A stretch of DNA of 64,000 bases from Rodentibacter caecimuris (lineage in GTDB: Bacteria; Pseudomonadota; Gammaproteobacteria; Enterobacterales; Pasteurellaceae): the NCBI RefSeq assembly GCF_024622045.1, contig NZ_JANKBP010000002.1. The stretch is one strand, 5' to 3'. The notes below the pieces were generated by a model. The model saw only the letters and a list, made by a program, of their open reading frames with translations. It was not told where the DNA came from and searched no databases. The position numbers and the translations under genes were made by a program. How positions within the stretch are numbered: the first letter of the stretch is position 1; each line of letters begins with the position of its first letter. Below are positions 1 to 7,980 of this stretch, piece by piece.

Positions 1-421
1 CCCAATCCGACGGTAACGGTTCAACGGTGACTTTTTCCACCCGATTTTTTTGCAACAACGTGCGGATGATTTTTTCGCTGTTTTGATGTTGGAAAATACG
101 GCTGTCCGATTGCAACCCCGCCCGCACTAATGCCGGCTCCACCACCATGTTATAATGCGTACGCACAAAACCTGTTTTACCCAACCCGAATCCTGTGACA
201 ATCCCGTTCACATAACGTACTACTTTATCCCCCTGCCAGAACGTAAAGGTGACCGCTTTATCCATCAACGCCGAAAAGGGAATATTAGGGTCAAAACTGG
301 ATAACTTCAATTCCAATTTAAACGGTTCGGAAAGCCCTTCGGTTAACTGAAAACTCACGACATCAAAAGGGTATTTATCGCCGGAATCAAGGGTGTAACG
401 GTAGTTGGATTGGGTTGTCAT
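1..421 (-). CDS. vgrG: Type VI secretion tip protein VgrG, N-terminal part (runs off window)
   Basis: Reverse-strand frame open from ATG at 421 to the window edge, giving the first 140 residues of a VgrG spike protein. The protein begins MTTQSNYRYTL and contains the Gp27-like start of the trimeric spike that caps the T6SS tube (for example DVVSFQLTEGLSEPF, FTFWQGDKVVRYVNGIV, HQNSEKIIRTLLQKN). No stop or frameshift is seen in the visible part. A closely similar but damaged copy lies in the opposite orientation from 2491. The C-terminal Gp5-like part and any fused effector are outside the window, so whether this copy is functional cannot be judged. Confidence 0.85.
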   Translation of the reverse strand, partial: MTTQSNYRYTLDSGDKYPFDVVSFQLTEGLSEPFKLELKLSSFDPNIPFSALMDKAVTFTFWQGDKVVRYVNGIVTGFGLGKTGFVRTHYNMVVEPALVRAGLQSDSRIFQHQNSEKIIRTLLQKNRVEKVTVEPLPSDW

Positions 422-663
422 AGGTATCCTTTTACTTAACTTGTAATGTGTTATTAGTATAGTGCAAACACCAAATCTCATACAATGATTAATAAATTCC
501 TATTTGATACCTCATATTTACGTTAGTAATCAGGCAACAAAGTGTCGTTAGAAATAAGAAAATAGCGTTTTTCTGACTGATCTTTCATCAATTTTATTGA
601 CTAGGTTAAAGATTTCATTATAGTTAAACTCTTTCACTTTTTTTCAATAGGAACTATTTATTC

Positions 664-2178
664 ATGGTGCAATCCACTCCAAAGCGAGAGACCTTCTCCG
701 GTCGTAAAGCATTTATTCTTGCCGCGATTGGCTCAGCCGTCGGTCTAGGCAATATTTGGCGTTTTCCTTACACCACCTATGAAAATGGCGGTGGTGCATT
801 TATTATTCCTTATCTTATTGCCTTATTAACGGCAGGCATTCCACTTTTATTCTTAGATTATGCCATCGGACATCGCCATCGCGGCGGTGCCCCTTTATCT
901 TATCGCCGTTTCAGCCCGCACTTTGAAGTATTCGGTTGGTGGCAAGTGATGGTGAACGTTATTATCGGCTTATATTACGCCGTGGTATTAGGTTGGGCGG
1001 CAAGCTATACCTATTTTTCCTTCAACGGTGCATGGGGTGATAAACCTATTGATTTCTTCATCGGTGAATTTCTAAAAATGGGCGATATTACTAACGGAGT
1101 CAGTTTTGAATTTGTTGGTATGGTAACCGGCCCGTTAATTGCCGTCTGGGTGATTGCATTGGCTGTACTTTCTATGGGAATTCAAAAAGGAATTGCAAAA
1201 TCTTCATCGATCTTAATGCCCGTTCTCGTGGTGATGTTTGTCGCCTTAGTGGTCTATTCCCTCTTTTTACCGGGTGCGGAAAAAGGGTTGAATGCACTTT
1301 TCACACCGGATTGGTCAAAACTTTCCAACCCAAGTGTGTGGATTGCGGCTTATGGTCAAATTTTCTTCTCCCTTTCCATCTGTTTCGGGATTATGGTGAC
1401 TTACGCCTCCTACCTGAAAAAAGAATCGGATCTCACGGGCAGCGGTTTAGTTGTTGGTTTTGCCAATAGTAGCTTTGAAGTGTTAGCCGGTATCGGCGTT
1501 TTTGCTGCATTAGGGTTTATCGCTACCGCACAAGGTCAAGAAGTCAGTGAAGTCGCAAAAGGCGGTATTGGTTTAGCATTCTTTGCGTTCCCAACCATTA
1601 TCAACAAAGCCCCTTTTGGTGAAGTGCTAGGCGTATTATTCTTCGGTTCACTGACTTTTGCGGCATTAACGTCCTTTATTTCGGTGATTGAGGTAATCAT
1701 CTCAGCCATTCAAGACAAGCTGCGCATTCGCCGTGCCAAAGTAACCTTTATTGTCGGTATCCCGATGATGTTCGTTTCCGTGATTTTATTCGGTACCACA
1801 ACCGGCTTACCAATGCTTGACGTGTTTGATAAATTCGTCAACTATTTTGGTATCGTTGCCGTGGCGTTTGTTTCTCTGGTTGCTATTGTAGCAAACGAAA
1901 AACTCGGCTTACTGGGCGATCACCTAAACGAAACCTCCTCTTTTAAAGTCGGTTTCTTCTGGCGCTTATGTATCGTACTTACCACCGGTATTCTTGCCTT
2001 TATGTTATTCAGTGAAGGTGCAAAAGTATTCTCCGAAGGTTATGAAGGCTACCCAACTTGGTTTGTTAATATTTTTGGTTGGGGCATGGCAATTAGCTTG
2101 CTCTTAGTCGCATTTATCCTTTCTCGCTTGAAATGGAAAAATGAAACCCAATTAACGATGGAACCAAAAGGAGAATAA
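664..2178 (+). CDS. Sodium-dependent amino acid transporter, NSS family (MetP-like)
   Basis: A 504-residue inner-membrane protein of the neurotransmitter:sodium symporter family. The signature around TM1 is plain near the N terminus (AIGSAVGLGNIWRFPY, then ENGGGAFIIPYL), the unwound helix that binds Na+ and substrate. About eleven to twelve hydrophobic segments follow, and length fits bacterial NSS proteins. The immediately following 31-residue ORF (one base after the stop) resembles the MetS small subunit. That pairing is known for the Corynebacterium methionine/alanine importer MetPS, so methionine or small neutral amino acids are the likely substrates; this is inference from family and context. 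The gene sits between two inverted vgrG 5' ends. Start ATG at 664 is the first in frame. Confidence 0.9.
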   Translation: MVQSTPKRETFSGRKAFILAAIGSAVGLGNIWRFPYTTYENGGGAFIIPYLIALLTAGIPLLFLDYAIGHRHRGGAPLSYRRFSPHFEVFGWWQVMVNVIIGLYYAVVLGWAASYTYFSFNGAWGDKPIDFFIGEFLKMGDITNGVSFEFVGMVTGPLIAVWVIALAVLSMGIQKGIAKSSSILMPVLVVMFVALVVYSLFLPGAEKGLNALFTPDWSKLSNPSVWIAAYGQIFFSLSICFGIMVTYASYLKKESDLTGSGLVVGFANSSFEVLAGIGVFAALGFIATAQGQEVSEVAKGGIGLAFFAFPTIINKAPFGEVLGVLFFGSLTFAALTSFISVIEVIISAIQDKLRIRRAKVTFIVGIPMMFVSVILFGTTTGLPMLDVFDKFVNYFGIVAVAFVSLVAIVANEKLGLLGDHLNETSSFKVGFFWRLCIVLTTGILAFMLFSEGAKVFSEGYEGYPTWFVNIFGWGMAISLLLVAFILSRLKWKNETQLTMEPKGE

Positions 2179-2179
2179 A

Positions 2180-2275
2180 ATGAGTTCTAGCGCAATTATT
2201 ATGATGATCATTGCCCTTGGCGTGATTTGGGGCGGATTCTTTTTTGCCCTGATTAGATTACCAAAAGAAAAATAA
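2180..2275 (+). CDS. metS: Small subunit of NSS-type methionine/alanine importer (MetS-like)
   Basis: A 31-residue ORF beginning MSSSAIIMMIIALGVIWGG and ending FFFALIRLPKEK. It has one transmembrane helix followed by a short basic tail, the layout of the MetS family of small subunits. The ATG lies one base after the transporter stop codon, with GGAG of the upstream gene's last codons serving as ribosome binding site, so the two are translationally coupled. Members of this family are required for activity of the partner transporter in Corynebacterium. A USS-type terminator follows directly. Confidence 0.8.
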   Translation: MSSSAIIMMIIALGVIWGGFFFALIRLPKEK

Positions 2276-2286
2276 TGAAATTATTG

Positions 2287-2318
2287 ACCGCACTTTGTCA
2301 AAGTGCGGTTGTTTTTTT
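2287..2318 (+). terminator. Rho-independent terminator made of inverted uptake signals
   Basis: ACCGCACTTT and AAAGTGCGGT form a ten-base stem with a three-base loop, followed by a T-run. It ends the transporter/small subunit operon. Confidence 0.85.
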
Positions 2319-2490
2319 ATCTCCTTTTAAGTCTATTATTAAAATTAAACAAATTTCTCTGACACTTGAAAATTTTGCAAAATTTAATAAAAATCGACTT
2401 CAGCCCTTTGGGTCTTTATCATTCAACGATTAACTTACAACAAATTCAGTTATACTAACCGGGTTTGAAACCTCAAATTAAGGAATAACC

Positions 2491-3323
2491 ATGGCAACCC
2501 AATCCGACTATCGTTACACCCTGAAGGTGATAAATACCCTTTTGATGTGGTGAGTTTTCAGTTAACTGAAGGGCTTTCCGAGCCCTTTCGTTTAGAGCTG
2601 ATGTTATCTGGTTTTGCCCCCATATTCCGTTTTCGGTATTGATGGATAAAGCGGCCACGTTTACGTTCTGGAAGGGGGATAAAACAGTTCGCTATGTCAA
2701 TGGGATTGTCACGGGCTTCGGTTTGGGGAAAAGCGGTTTTGTGCGCACCTCTTATCAGATGGTGGTCGAGCCTGCGTTGGTGCGGGCAGAATTGCAATCG
2801 GACAGCCGTATTTTTCAACATCAAAACAGTGAAAAAATCATCCGCACGTTGCTGCAAAAAAATCGGGTGGATAATGTGGCCTTTGAGCCTTTGCCGTCGG
2901 ATTGGGAACGCGAATACTGTGTGCAATATCGGGAAACGGATTTGACCTTTATTGAATGCTTGGCGACAGATGAACAAGGCCGTCCTTTCAGTCGTTATCG
3001 TTTAGAGTCAGCCCTTGCCTTATCTGAAACAGCTCAAGCCACAGGGGATGATATGCGGGTGATACTGGGTTGTGGTTTTACCTTGGCGTTTAACCAAGAT
3101 TGGTTAGTCGTGCAGGTGGAACATCAAGGCTATCAAACCGGTGTCATGGAGGAGGAAGCCGGTGAAGAAGGTAACCGTTATGAAAACAAGCTGTTTCTGA
3201 TTTCCCCATCATAAACCTTGGCGTAGCCCTCACGCCCCGACCGATTATTCGGGGCACACAGGTCGCCCATGTAGTAGGACTGGAAGGCTAGGAGATTTAT
3301 TGTGATGAATGGGGACGGGTGTT
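2491..3323 (+). pseudogene. vgrG: Degenerate vgrG (second copy)
   Basis: Reading from ATG 2491 (MATQSDYRYTL) the sequence matches the vgrG copy at 1-421 but is damaged. About four bases are missing near 2521-2530 and one base near 2620, so only 2639-3214 remains one long frame. That frame matches VgrG up to FIECLA and then jumps directly to TDEQGRPFSRYRLESAL, which in intact VgrGs lies well downstream; a large internal in-frame deletion is inferred. After 3214 the Gp5-type region continues in another frame (PRPIIRGTQVAHVVG, EIYCDEWGRV), with an in-frame TAG between the two pieces. The gene cannot make a working spike. Downstream sequence is effector-like. Confidence 0.85.
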
Positions 3324-3914
3324 TTTGTTATAGGGATTTTACTGTTGAAGAATTTAAAAATATAGTAGAAAAACTTATAAAAGGTGTTCTTAACCGACTA
3401 AGCTCTGGATTCCTGCATTTTCTTGCTCAAGCGTACCATGAAACCCATTTTTTCCAATCAATGCAAGAGTGTACTAGCTCTTATACTGTCAAGTACGATC
3501 CTTATAGAAGAAGAGGATTTATACATTTAACACATAAAAAAGTTATAAAAATTTTGGTGATGATATTGGAGATTCTTGTATTGTTAAAAATCCTATTATT
3601 GTTGCAACAAATATAGCTTATTCCTTTGAATCAGGAGGATGGTTTTGGAAGAAAGGAGTGATTCTTTCTAGTAATAAACCGGGATTGTGGAAATACCCTA
3701 ATAGTGCTCCTAAAAGTATTAACGAGCGTATTAAAACAGAAAAAACTAATTGTGCTAAATCATAGTGTCTTATGGCAATTCAAAAGAGACATTCGGTGTT
3801 TTGAATCTAAATATCTTGGCTGACAATGATTGGGGAAATACTATTAGTTGGCTTGTTAATGGTGTTGCAAATGGATTTGATGAAAGAATTAAATATAGAA
3901 GATTATTAAAGTAG
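3324..3914 (+). pseudogene. Remnant of a lysozyme/chitinase-like (GH19-type) T6SS effector
   Basis: Fused to the end of the vgrG remnant is a region resembling GH19-fold peptidoglycan hydrolases. Successive pieces are FLAQAYHETHFFQSMQEC (HETHFF would hold the catalytic Glu), YDPYRRRGFIHLTHKK, then after a frameshift near 3540 NFGDDIGDSCIVKNP and SYSFESGGWFWKKG-like sequence (here IAYSFESGGWFWKKG). After a TAG near 3764 comes NDWGNTISWLVNGVANGFDE, ending at TAG 3912-3914. Such domains attached to or downstream of VgrG are typical cell-wall-degrading cargo. At least one frameshift and one stop break it. The family assignment is from motif memory, not a search. Confidence 0.65.
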
Positions 3915-3917
3915 ATT

Positions 3918-4518
3918 ATGAAATATGAATTATATAAAAATAAAAAATAGTTTTGTTTTAGCCTAGCTTCTTTAGCTTTTTCGGATGTTAAAGTTAAATA
4001 TCAGATAAAAAATGAAAATATTGAATTACTGGTTAATTCTGAAAACGATTTTTAGTGACTCATAAAACAAGAAATAAAGTATTGTTTAGAGAGAAAATAT
4101 ACTATCTGATAGGATTTATTCATTAGATAAAATTTCTAGAGAAGGAGCGTTTTTTGTTTTAAAGCTAATTTTAATGGTTAAGGAGAACAAGAGCAAAATT
4201 ATTATCATACAGACGAAAGAACAGTACATCCTGTGAAAGAAAGTATAAGATATGTAGAAACAAAAGAGAAGATTAGAGATAAATCATGTGATTATTTTTA
4301 TTTAAGTAAAAAAATGAATGTTTTTATATGCTTATTAAGAAAAGCTATCTGTATGATGAAAATGGAAAAAAACGAACATGTATTTAGTTAAAGGAGATAG
4401 AGTGAAGATTATCAAAGATGAGTTAGATAATGAAGGGATTAAGTGGTATTTAATCAACTACAAAGGAAAAAAAGACATCAACATGTGAATCAAAGCTGAT
4501 TCTGTTGATATAAACTAA
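3918..4518 (+). pseudogene. Probable remnant of the cognate periplasmic immunity protein
   Basis: Immediately after the effector remnant is a broken coding region. It starts ATG 3918 (MKYELYKNKK, then TAG) and in shifted frame shows a signal-peptide-like end, LASLAFSDVKVKYQ, suggesting export to the periplasm. The 3' part reads KSYLYDENGKKTNMYLVKG through NYKGKKDINM, then TGA at 4486-4488, then IKADSVDIN and TAA 4516-4518. The sequence resembles SH3-like small domains, and the TGA probably replaces a Trp codon. Position directly after a peptidoglycan-hydrolase effector makes an immunity role likely, but this is inference; several frameshifts and stops make it non-functional. Confidence 0.5.
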
Positions 4519-4525
4519 TCAATTT

Positions 4526-4560
4526 ATCAACCGCACTTTATAAGTATGGTTGATTTTTTG
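4526..4560 (+). terminator. Terminator-like hairpin after the effector/immunity remnants
   Basis: ATCAACCGCACTT pairs imperfectly with AAGTATGGTTGAT (two adjacent mismatches) across a short loop, followed by a T-run. One arm holds an uptake signal and the other is a decayed copy. Confidence 0.6.
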
Positions 4561-4575
4561 TTCTTTTAAAATTAA

Positions 4576-4987
4576 CAACCAGAATTTATCCCAGAGCAAC
4601 CCATAGTTACAGGTAGAAACTACACAGTACAACTGAATCAGCCTATCTTCTCCCCAAATATAAAACCCATATCAGGTAAGTGAATTACCATTACAAGCAG
4701 ATGAACAAGGAAGATTCGTCTTTCCTCCAAGTTTAGTAGAGCAAAACGGAAAAAGTTTGCCTATAAAAATTGTTTTTTGGCATGAACAATATCCGAAAAC
4801 TGTGCATTCGGAAGTGCCGGAATTTAGCTGGATAAATGGGAAAAGGGTGGTGAGGTTAAGAGCCTATAATGTCTATGAAATCACACCACGGGCTATTCCC
4901 AATGAGAATAATGAGCCTGCCACCTACAAACGCCCTTATCATCTTGTAAAGCAGGGAGTACAGAATCATCCAATATTTACTACATAA
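4576..4987 (+). pseudogene. Unrecognised frameshifted gene remnant
   Basis: Two adjoining frames read as one protein. First EFIPEQPIVTGRNYTVQLNQ to PNIKPISGK then TGA near 4680; then, shifted, ELPLQADEQGRFVFPPSLVE continuing through an open frame (4757-4987 with ATG) that ends HLVKQGVQNHPIFTT. I do not recognise the family. Its location after a vgrG/effector/immunity remnant suggests it is another part of the same T6SS-associated module, perhaps an adaptor or second effector fragment. No start codon with ribosome binding site is evident for the full product. Confidence 0.45.
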
Positions 4988-5019
4988 TGCCGTAAAATTT
5001 AGTTATTTTAAATTCATTA

Positions 5020-5050
5020 AAAAAACCGCACATTTTAAATACGGTTTTTT
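5020..5050 (-). terminator. Terminator of the trimeric autotransporter gene
   Basis: AAAAAACCG and CGGTTTTTT form a nine-base inverted repeat around an AT-rich loop, giving an A-stem/T-run terminator usable on either strand. It lies 25 bases beyond the stop of the minus-strand adhesin gene. Confidence 0.65.
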
Positions 5051-5074
5051 CATTTAAATAAAGGGAAATTCAAA

Positions 5075-7234
5075 TTACCACTGATACATATAGCCTGCAC
5101 CAACCATATTATATCCTCGGGTATCTAACCCGACACTGGTTTTGATAATATGTTTACCGTTATCAGACATAAGGGAATAACCAACAGAAATTGCATTCTC
5201 ATCACGATAACTTGCTACACCAACCCCAACACCACTCGCACCATTTCTAGTTACCTGTGGAATATTAGCCATTGCCCCCGCTTGAGCAATACCACCACGC
5301 AATTTACGATCTACCCGATTCAATTTATTTTCCAATTGACGAACTTGGTTATTGGTTTTTCTAAGTTGAGCATAATTAACCGCATCACTATCCCTTGTCC
5401 CTTCTGCAACATTAGTGATTTTTTTATTACCGGCGTTAATACCTTGATTATTCACCACGACATCACCAGCCTTAAATTCATTGGCATTAACCACATCAAA
5501 AATTGGTTTATCCGTTGTTGAATAGGTAATATTTTGACCGTCTTGTTTTACTACCATATTTTTACCGGCTTTATAGGTAACCGTATTACCCGCTTTCACT
5601 TTTTCAATCGTCACATTAATAGCTTTTCCACCATCCTCACTTCCTGTTGTGATGTTAAAACTGCTATTGTTAACTGCATTTGCCACATCAGTGACGCTAG
5701 CTAAGTTACCCTTTGTCGAATCAGCCACTACAATCCCATTATCATTAACCGAGATATCTCCTGTATCAACATTCACTGTTGGAGGAACCGGTATCGGCTT
5801 AGGTTGACTATTTTTCATTTCTTCCGTTAGCTTGTTGGCAATAAAATAAAGTTGTGAACCATTAATTGCATCCGTTGAGGTTGGGGAAATATCACCGGCA
5901 GAAACATTTTTAATTTGGCGTGTTTCGCCGAGTTTTGAATTCCCCACCGATACTGTACCGACTGATGTGGAGCCTGCGAAATTACCATAAGTAATACCGT
6001 TCACCGTGCCTTGTGAGGTATCTTTTGCATTCTCTGTGGCGGATTGATCACCTAATGCCACTGAACGATCATGATCGGCAAAGGCTTCTTTACCCATCGC
6101 AATGGCGTTGTCTTTTGTCGCTTGGGAGTCCGTTCCTAGGGCAATAGAGTGATCGCCTACCGCATTCCATACTTCATGTTCGGAACGATGAACTTGTTTA
6201 CCCCCACCAGTGGTATACCAAGCCTTCGTATCGGTCGTCATACTTCCAATCGCAATCGCATTTAAACCGCTTGCAGCCGCACCATTACCCATTGCAATAG
6301 AGTTATCTCCTGCCGCAGAGGATGAAGGACCTGCAGAAGTAGAATAATCCCCTAACGCTTCCGCCCAAGTCCCTAATGCGGAGGCTCCTTTTCCAAAAGA
6401 ATAAGCATGCGTACCAACACTTGTCCCCGCATAACCTAACGTTTTAGAATCATCACCCAATGTCGTTGCACGGTCATTTAAGGCATAAGCTTTGGTTCCT
6501 AACGCCGTTGATCCCCAACCAATAGCTCGAGATTCATCACCAATGGCTATCGTTGAAGTCGCTTCATCCGATAACCCTACAAGTTCAGCCTCCATACCAA
6601 CCGGAGAATTTTGTTTCCGTAAAGTGTCTACGGTATTTTTAATATTATTTTTTAAATTTTGATCAATATTTGCCGCACCATCAGTATTCGTAATATCCAA
6701 CGTTCTCGCATCGTTACCTATCGCAATGGATTTCACACCGCTTGCTTGCGCTTTATTCCCCATAGCGATAGCACCATTGCCGATAGTATGGCTTTCTAAA
6801 CCAACCGCAATGGCACCACCACTACTCGGATATCCATAATAAGAACCCGCTAAAGATTTCGCACTGCCTCCCAAGGCGATATTCCCATCCCCCTCGGCAT
6901 TGGCACGACTACCTATCGCATAACTTAACCAACCATTCGCAATGGCTTCATGACCATAAGCAATACTTTGCGAACCATATACCGTTGCCTTATATCCTTC
7001 AGCGATACTATATACGCCACTATATCTTCCTTTTTTACTTCTAGACGCTGAGTCATAAGCATTATTTTTGTCAATGGAGGATTGAGGGCCTAATGCAATA
7101 GAATGGTTTGCCGTAGCCCCAATTGTTGGAAATGTTGCATCCGTTGTATTAACGTTTAAATAATCGGTAGAAGCAGAAAATACATTCGTACTTACAAGAA
7201 ACACTATTGGTGAGAAATAAAATACCCTTTTCAT
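5075..7234 (-). CDS. Trimeric autotransporter adhesin (YadA-like head, stalk and anchor)
   Basis: About 719 residues if started at the ATG preceded by AAGGGG (7234); an in-frame ATG six codons earlier lacks such a site. The order is: signal peptide (MKRVFYFSPIVFLVSTNVFS); a long YadA-type head of roughly 400 residues made of repeated AIAxG/ALG-type 14-mers; a neck/stalk motif (KNVSAGDISPTSTDAINGSQ); a second short head/stalk (NNQGINAGNKKITNVAEGT, DAVNYAQLRK); a coiled coil (NNQVRQLENKLNRVDRKL); and a C-terminal YadA anchor ending YMYQW, which forms a trimeric outer-membrane barrel. Such proteins are surface adhesins. The gene stands alone with its own terminator. The ligand cannot be predicted. 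Confidence 0.93.
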   Translation of the reverse strand: MKRVFYFSPIVFLVSTNVFSASTDYLNVNTTDATFPTIGATANHSIALGPQSSIDKNNAYDSASRSKKGRYSGVYSIAEGYKATVYGSQSIAYGHEAIANGWLSYAIGSRANAEGDGNIALGGSAKSLAGSYYGYPSSGGAIAVGLESHTIGNGAIAMGNKAQASGVKSIAIGNDARTLDITNTDGAANIDQNLKNNIKNTVDTLRKQNSPVGMEAELVGLSDEATSTIAIGDESRAIGWGSTALGTKAYALNDRATTLGDDSKTLGYAGTSVGTHAYSFGKGASALGTWAEALGDYSTSAGPSSSAAGDNSIAMGNGAAASGLNAIAIGSMTTDTKAWYTTGGGKQVHRSEHEVWNAVGDHSIALGTDSQATKDNAIAMGKEAFADHDRSVALGDQSATENAKDTSQGTVNGITYGNFAGSTSVGTVSVGNSKLGETRQIKNVSAGDISPTSTDAINGSQLYFIANKLTEEMKNSQPKPIPVPPTVNVDTGDISVNDNGIVVADSTKGNLASVTDVANAVNNSSFNITTGSEDGGKAINVTIEKVKAGNTVTYKAGKNMVVKQDGQNITYSTTDKPIFDVVNANEFKAGDVVVNNQGINAGNKKITNVAEGTRDSDAVNYAQLRKTNNQVRQLENKLNRVDRKLRGGIAQAGAMANIPQVTRNGASGVGVGVASYRDENAISVGYSLMSDNGKHIIKTSVGLDTRGYNMVGAGYMYQW

Positions 7235-7473
7235 AATTAACCCCTTATACATAAAGAAAAATTTACTACTGATAACGACATCTTATTACTATAAATATTT
7301 CATCGTCAACTTTCTTTGGAAAAACTTACCGTTATTTTCCTTTTTGTCACAACGTATTCTCGGTCTTTATTTTGTACCCAACTATAAAATGCAAACTCCG
7401 CATACAAGAATTCAAAAAATAAACAACTCAAATTTGCTATAATTCTCGCATTTCAATTATTTTCCCAAAACTC

Positions 7474-7908
7474 ATGGATATTCTCATTATTATCATCGTA
7501 TTAGGTATTTTTTCAATCTTCACGATTATCCCTGCTATTCGGTTTATACAAACCCGAAATAACAAAGAATTTGAAGGCGAAAAACTCATTCCTTTTAGCT
7601 GTGGGAAAGTGTTTAGTGCGGAGCGTTATTATTTTAATTCCAAAGGCATTTTTATTTTCCGCGCCAGCCAACTAATTCATCATTATCAATTTGATGATTT
7701 AATTGCATTAGAAAAAATGAGTGTGACAGTAAATAACCGAAAATATTGGTATATGCGTATTCACACACCAAACGGGCAACGCCATTATCAATTTATCCCA
7801 AAAGACATGATTTTTAATGACAATTTCACCCAATTTTATCACTTCTTAAAAACAAACTATCCAAACAAAGTGAAAGAAAAATGGTATAGATGGTTTGCGG
7901 GAATTTGA
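7474..7908 (+). CDS. Hypothetical small membrane-anchored protein
   Basis: A 144-residue ORF. The first 25 residues are strongly hydrophobic (MDILIIIIVLGIFSIFTIIP), a likely N-terminal membrane anchor. A basic stretch follows (RFIQTRNNKEFEGEK), then a soluble domain of alternating beta-type sequence rich in aromatic residues (HHYQFDDLIALEKM, KYWYMRIHTPNGQRHYQF). I do not recognise the family. A consensus TATAAT lies about 30 bases upstream (7438-7443). It is a single gene convergent with cpdB, and the shared hairpin at 7951-7973 terminates both. Confidence 0.75.
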   Translation: MDILIIIIVLGIFSIFTIIPAIRFIQTRNNKEFEGEKLIPFSCGKVFSAERYYFNSKGIFIFRASQLIHHYQFDDLIALEKMSVTVNNRKYWYMRIHTPNGQRHYQFIPKDMIFNDNFTQFYHFLKTNYPNKVKEKWYRWFAGI

Positions 7909-7950
7909 AAATTCAAAAAAAATTGACTGCTCTTATAGTCATTACATAAA

Positions 7951-7973
7951 AAGGTGGGTTACCCACCCACCTT
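7951..7973. terminator. Perfect hairpin between convergent genes
   Basis: AAGGTGGGT and ACCCACCTT form a perfect nine-base stem with a five-base loop, between the ends of the hypothetical gene at 7908 and cpdB at 7981. It probably terminates transcription from both sides, though the T-run is short. Confidence 0.6.
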
Positions 7974-7980
7974 ATTTCCA

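Noticed and set aside
2558..2977. Minus-strand 139-codon open frame
   Set aside because: It is the antisense shadow of the vgrG remnant; the plus-strand frame has clear VgrG homology.
3302..3616. Plus-strand 104-codon frame as an independent gene
   Set aside because: It starts within the vgrG Gp5 remnant and breaks off at the frameshift in the lysozyme-like domain; it is part of the pseudogene.
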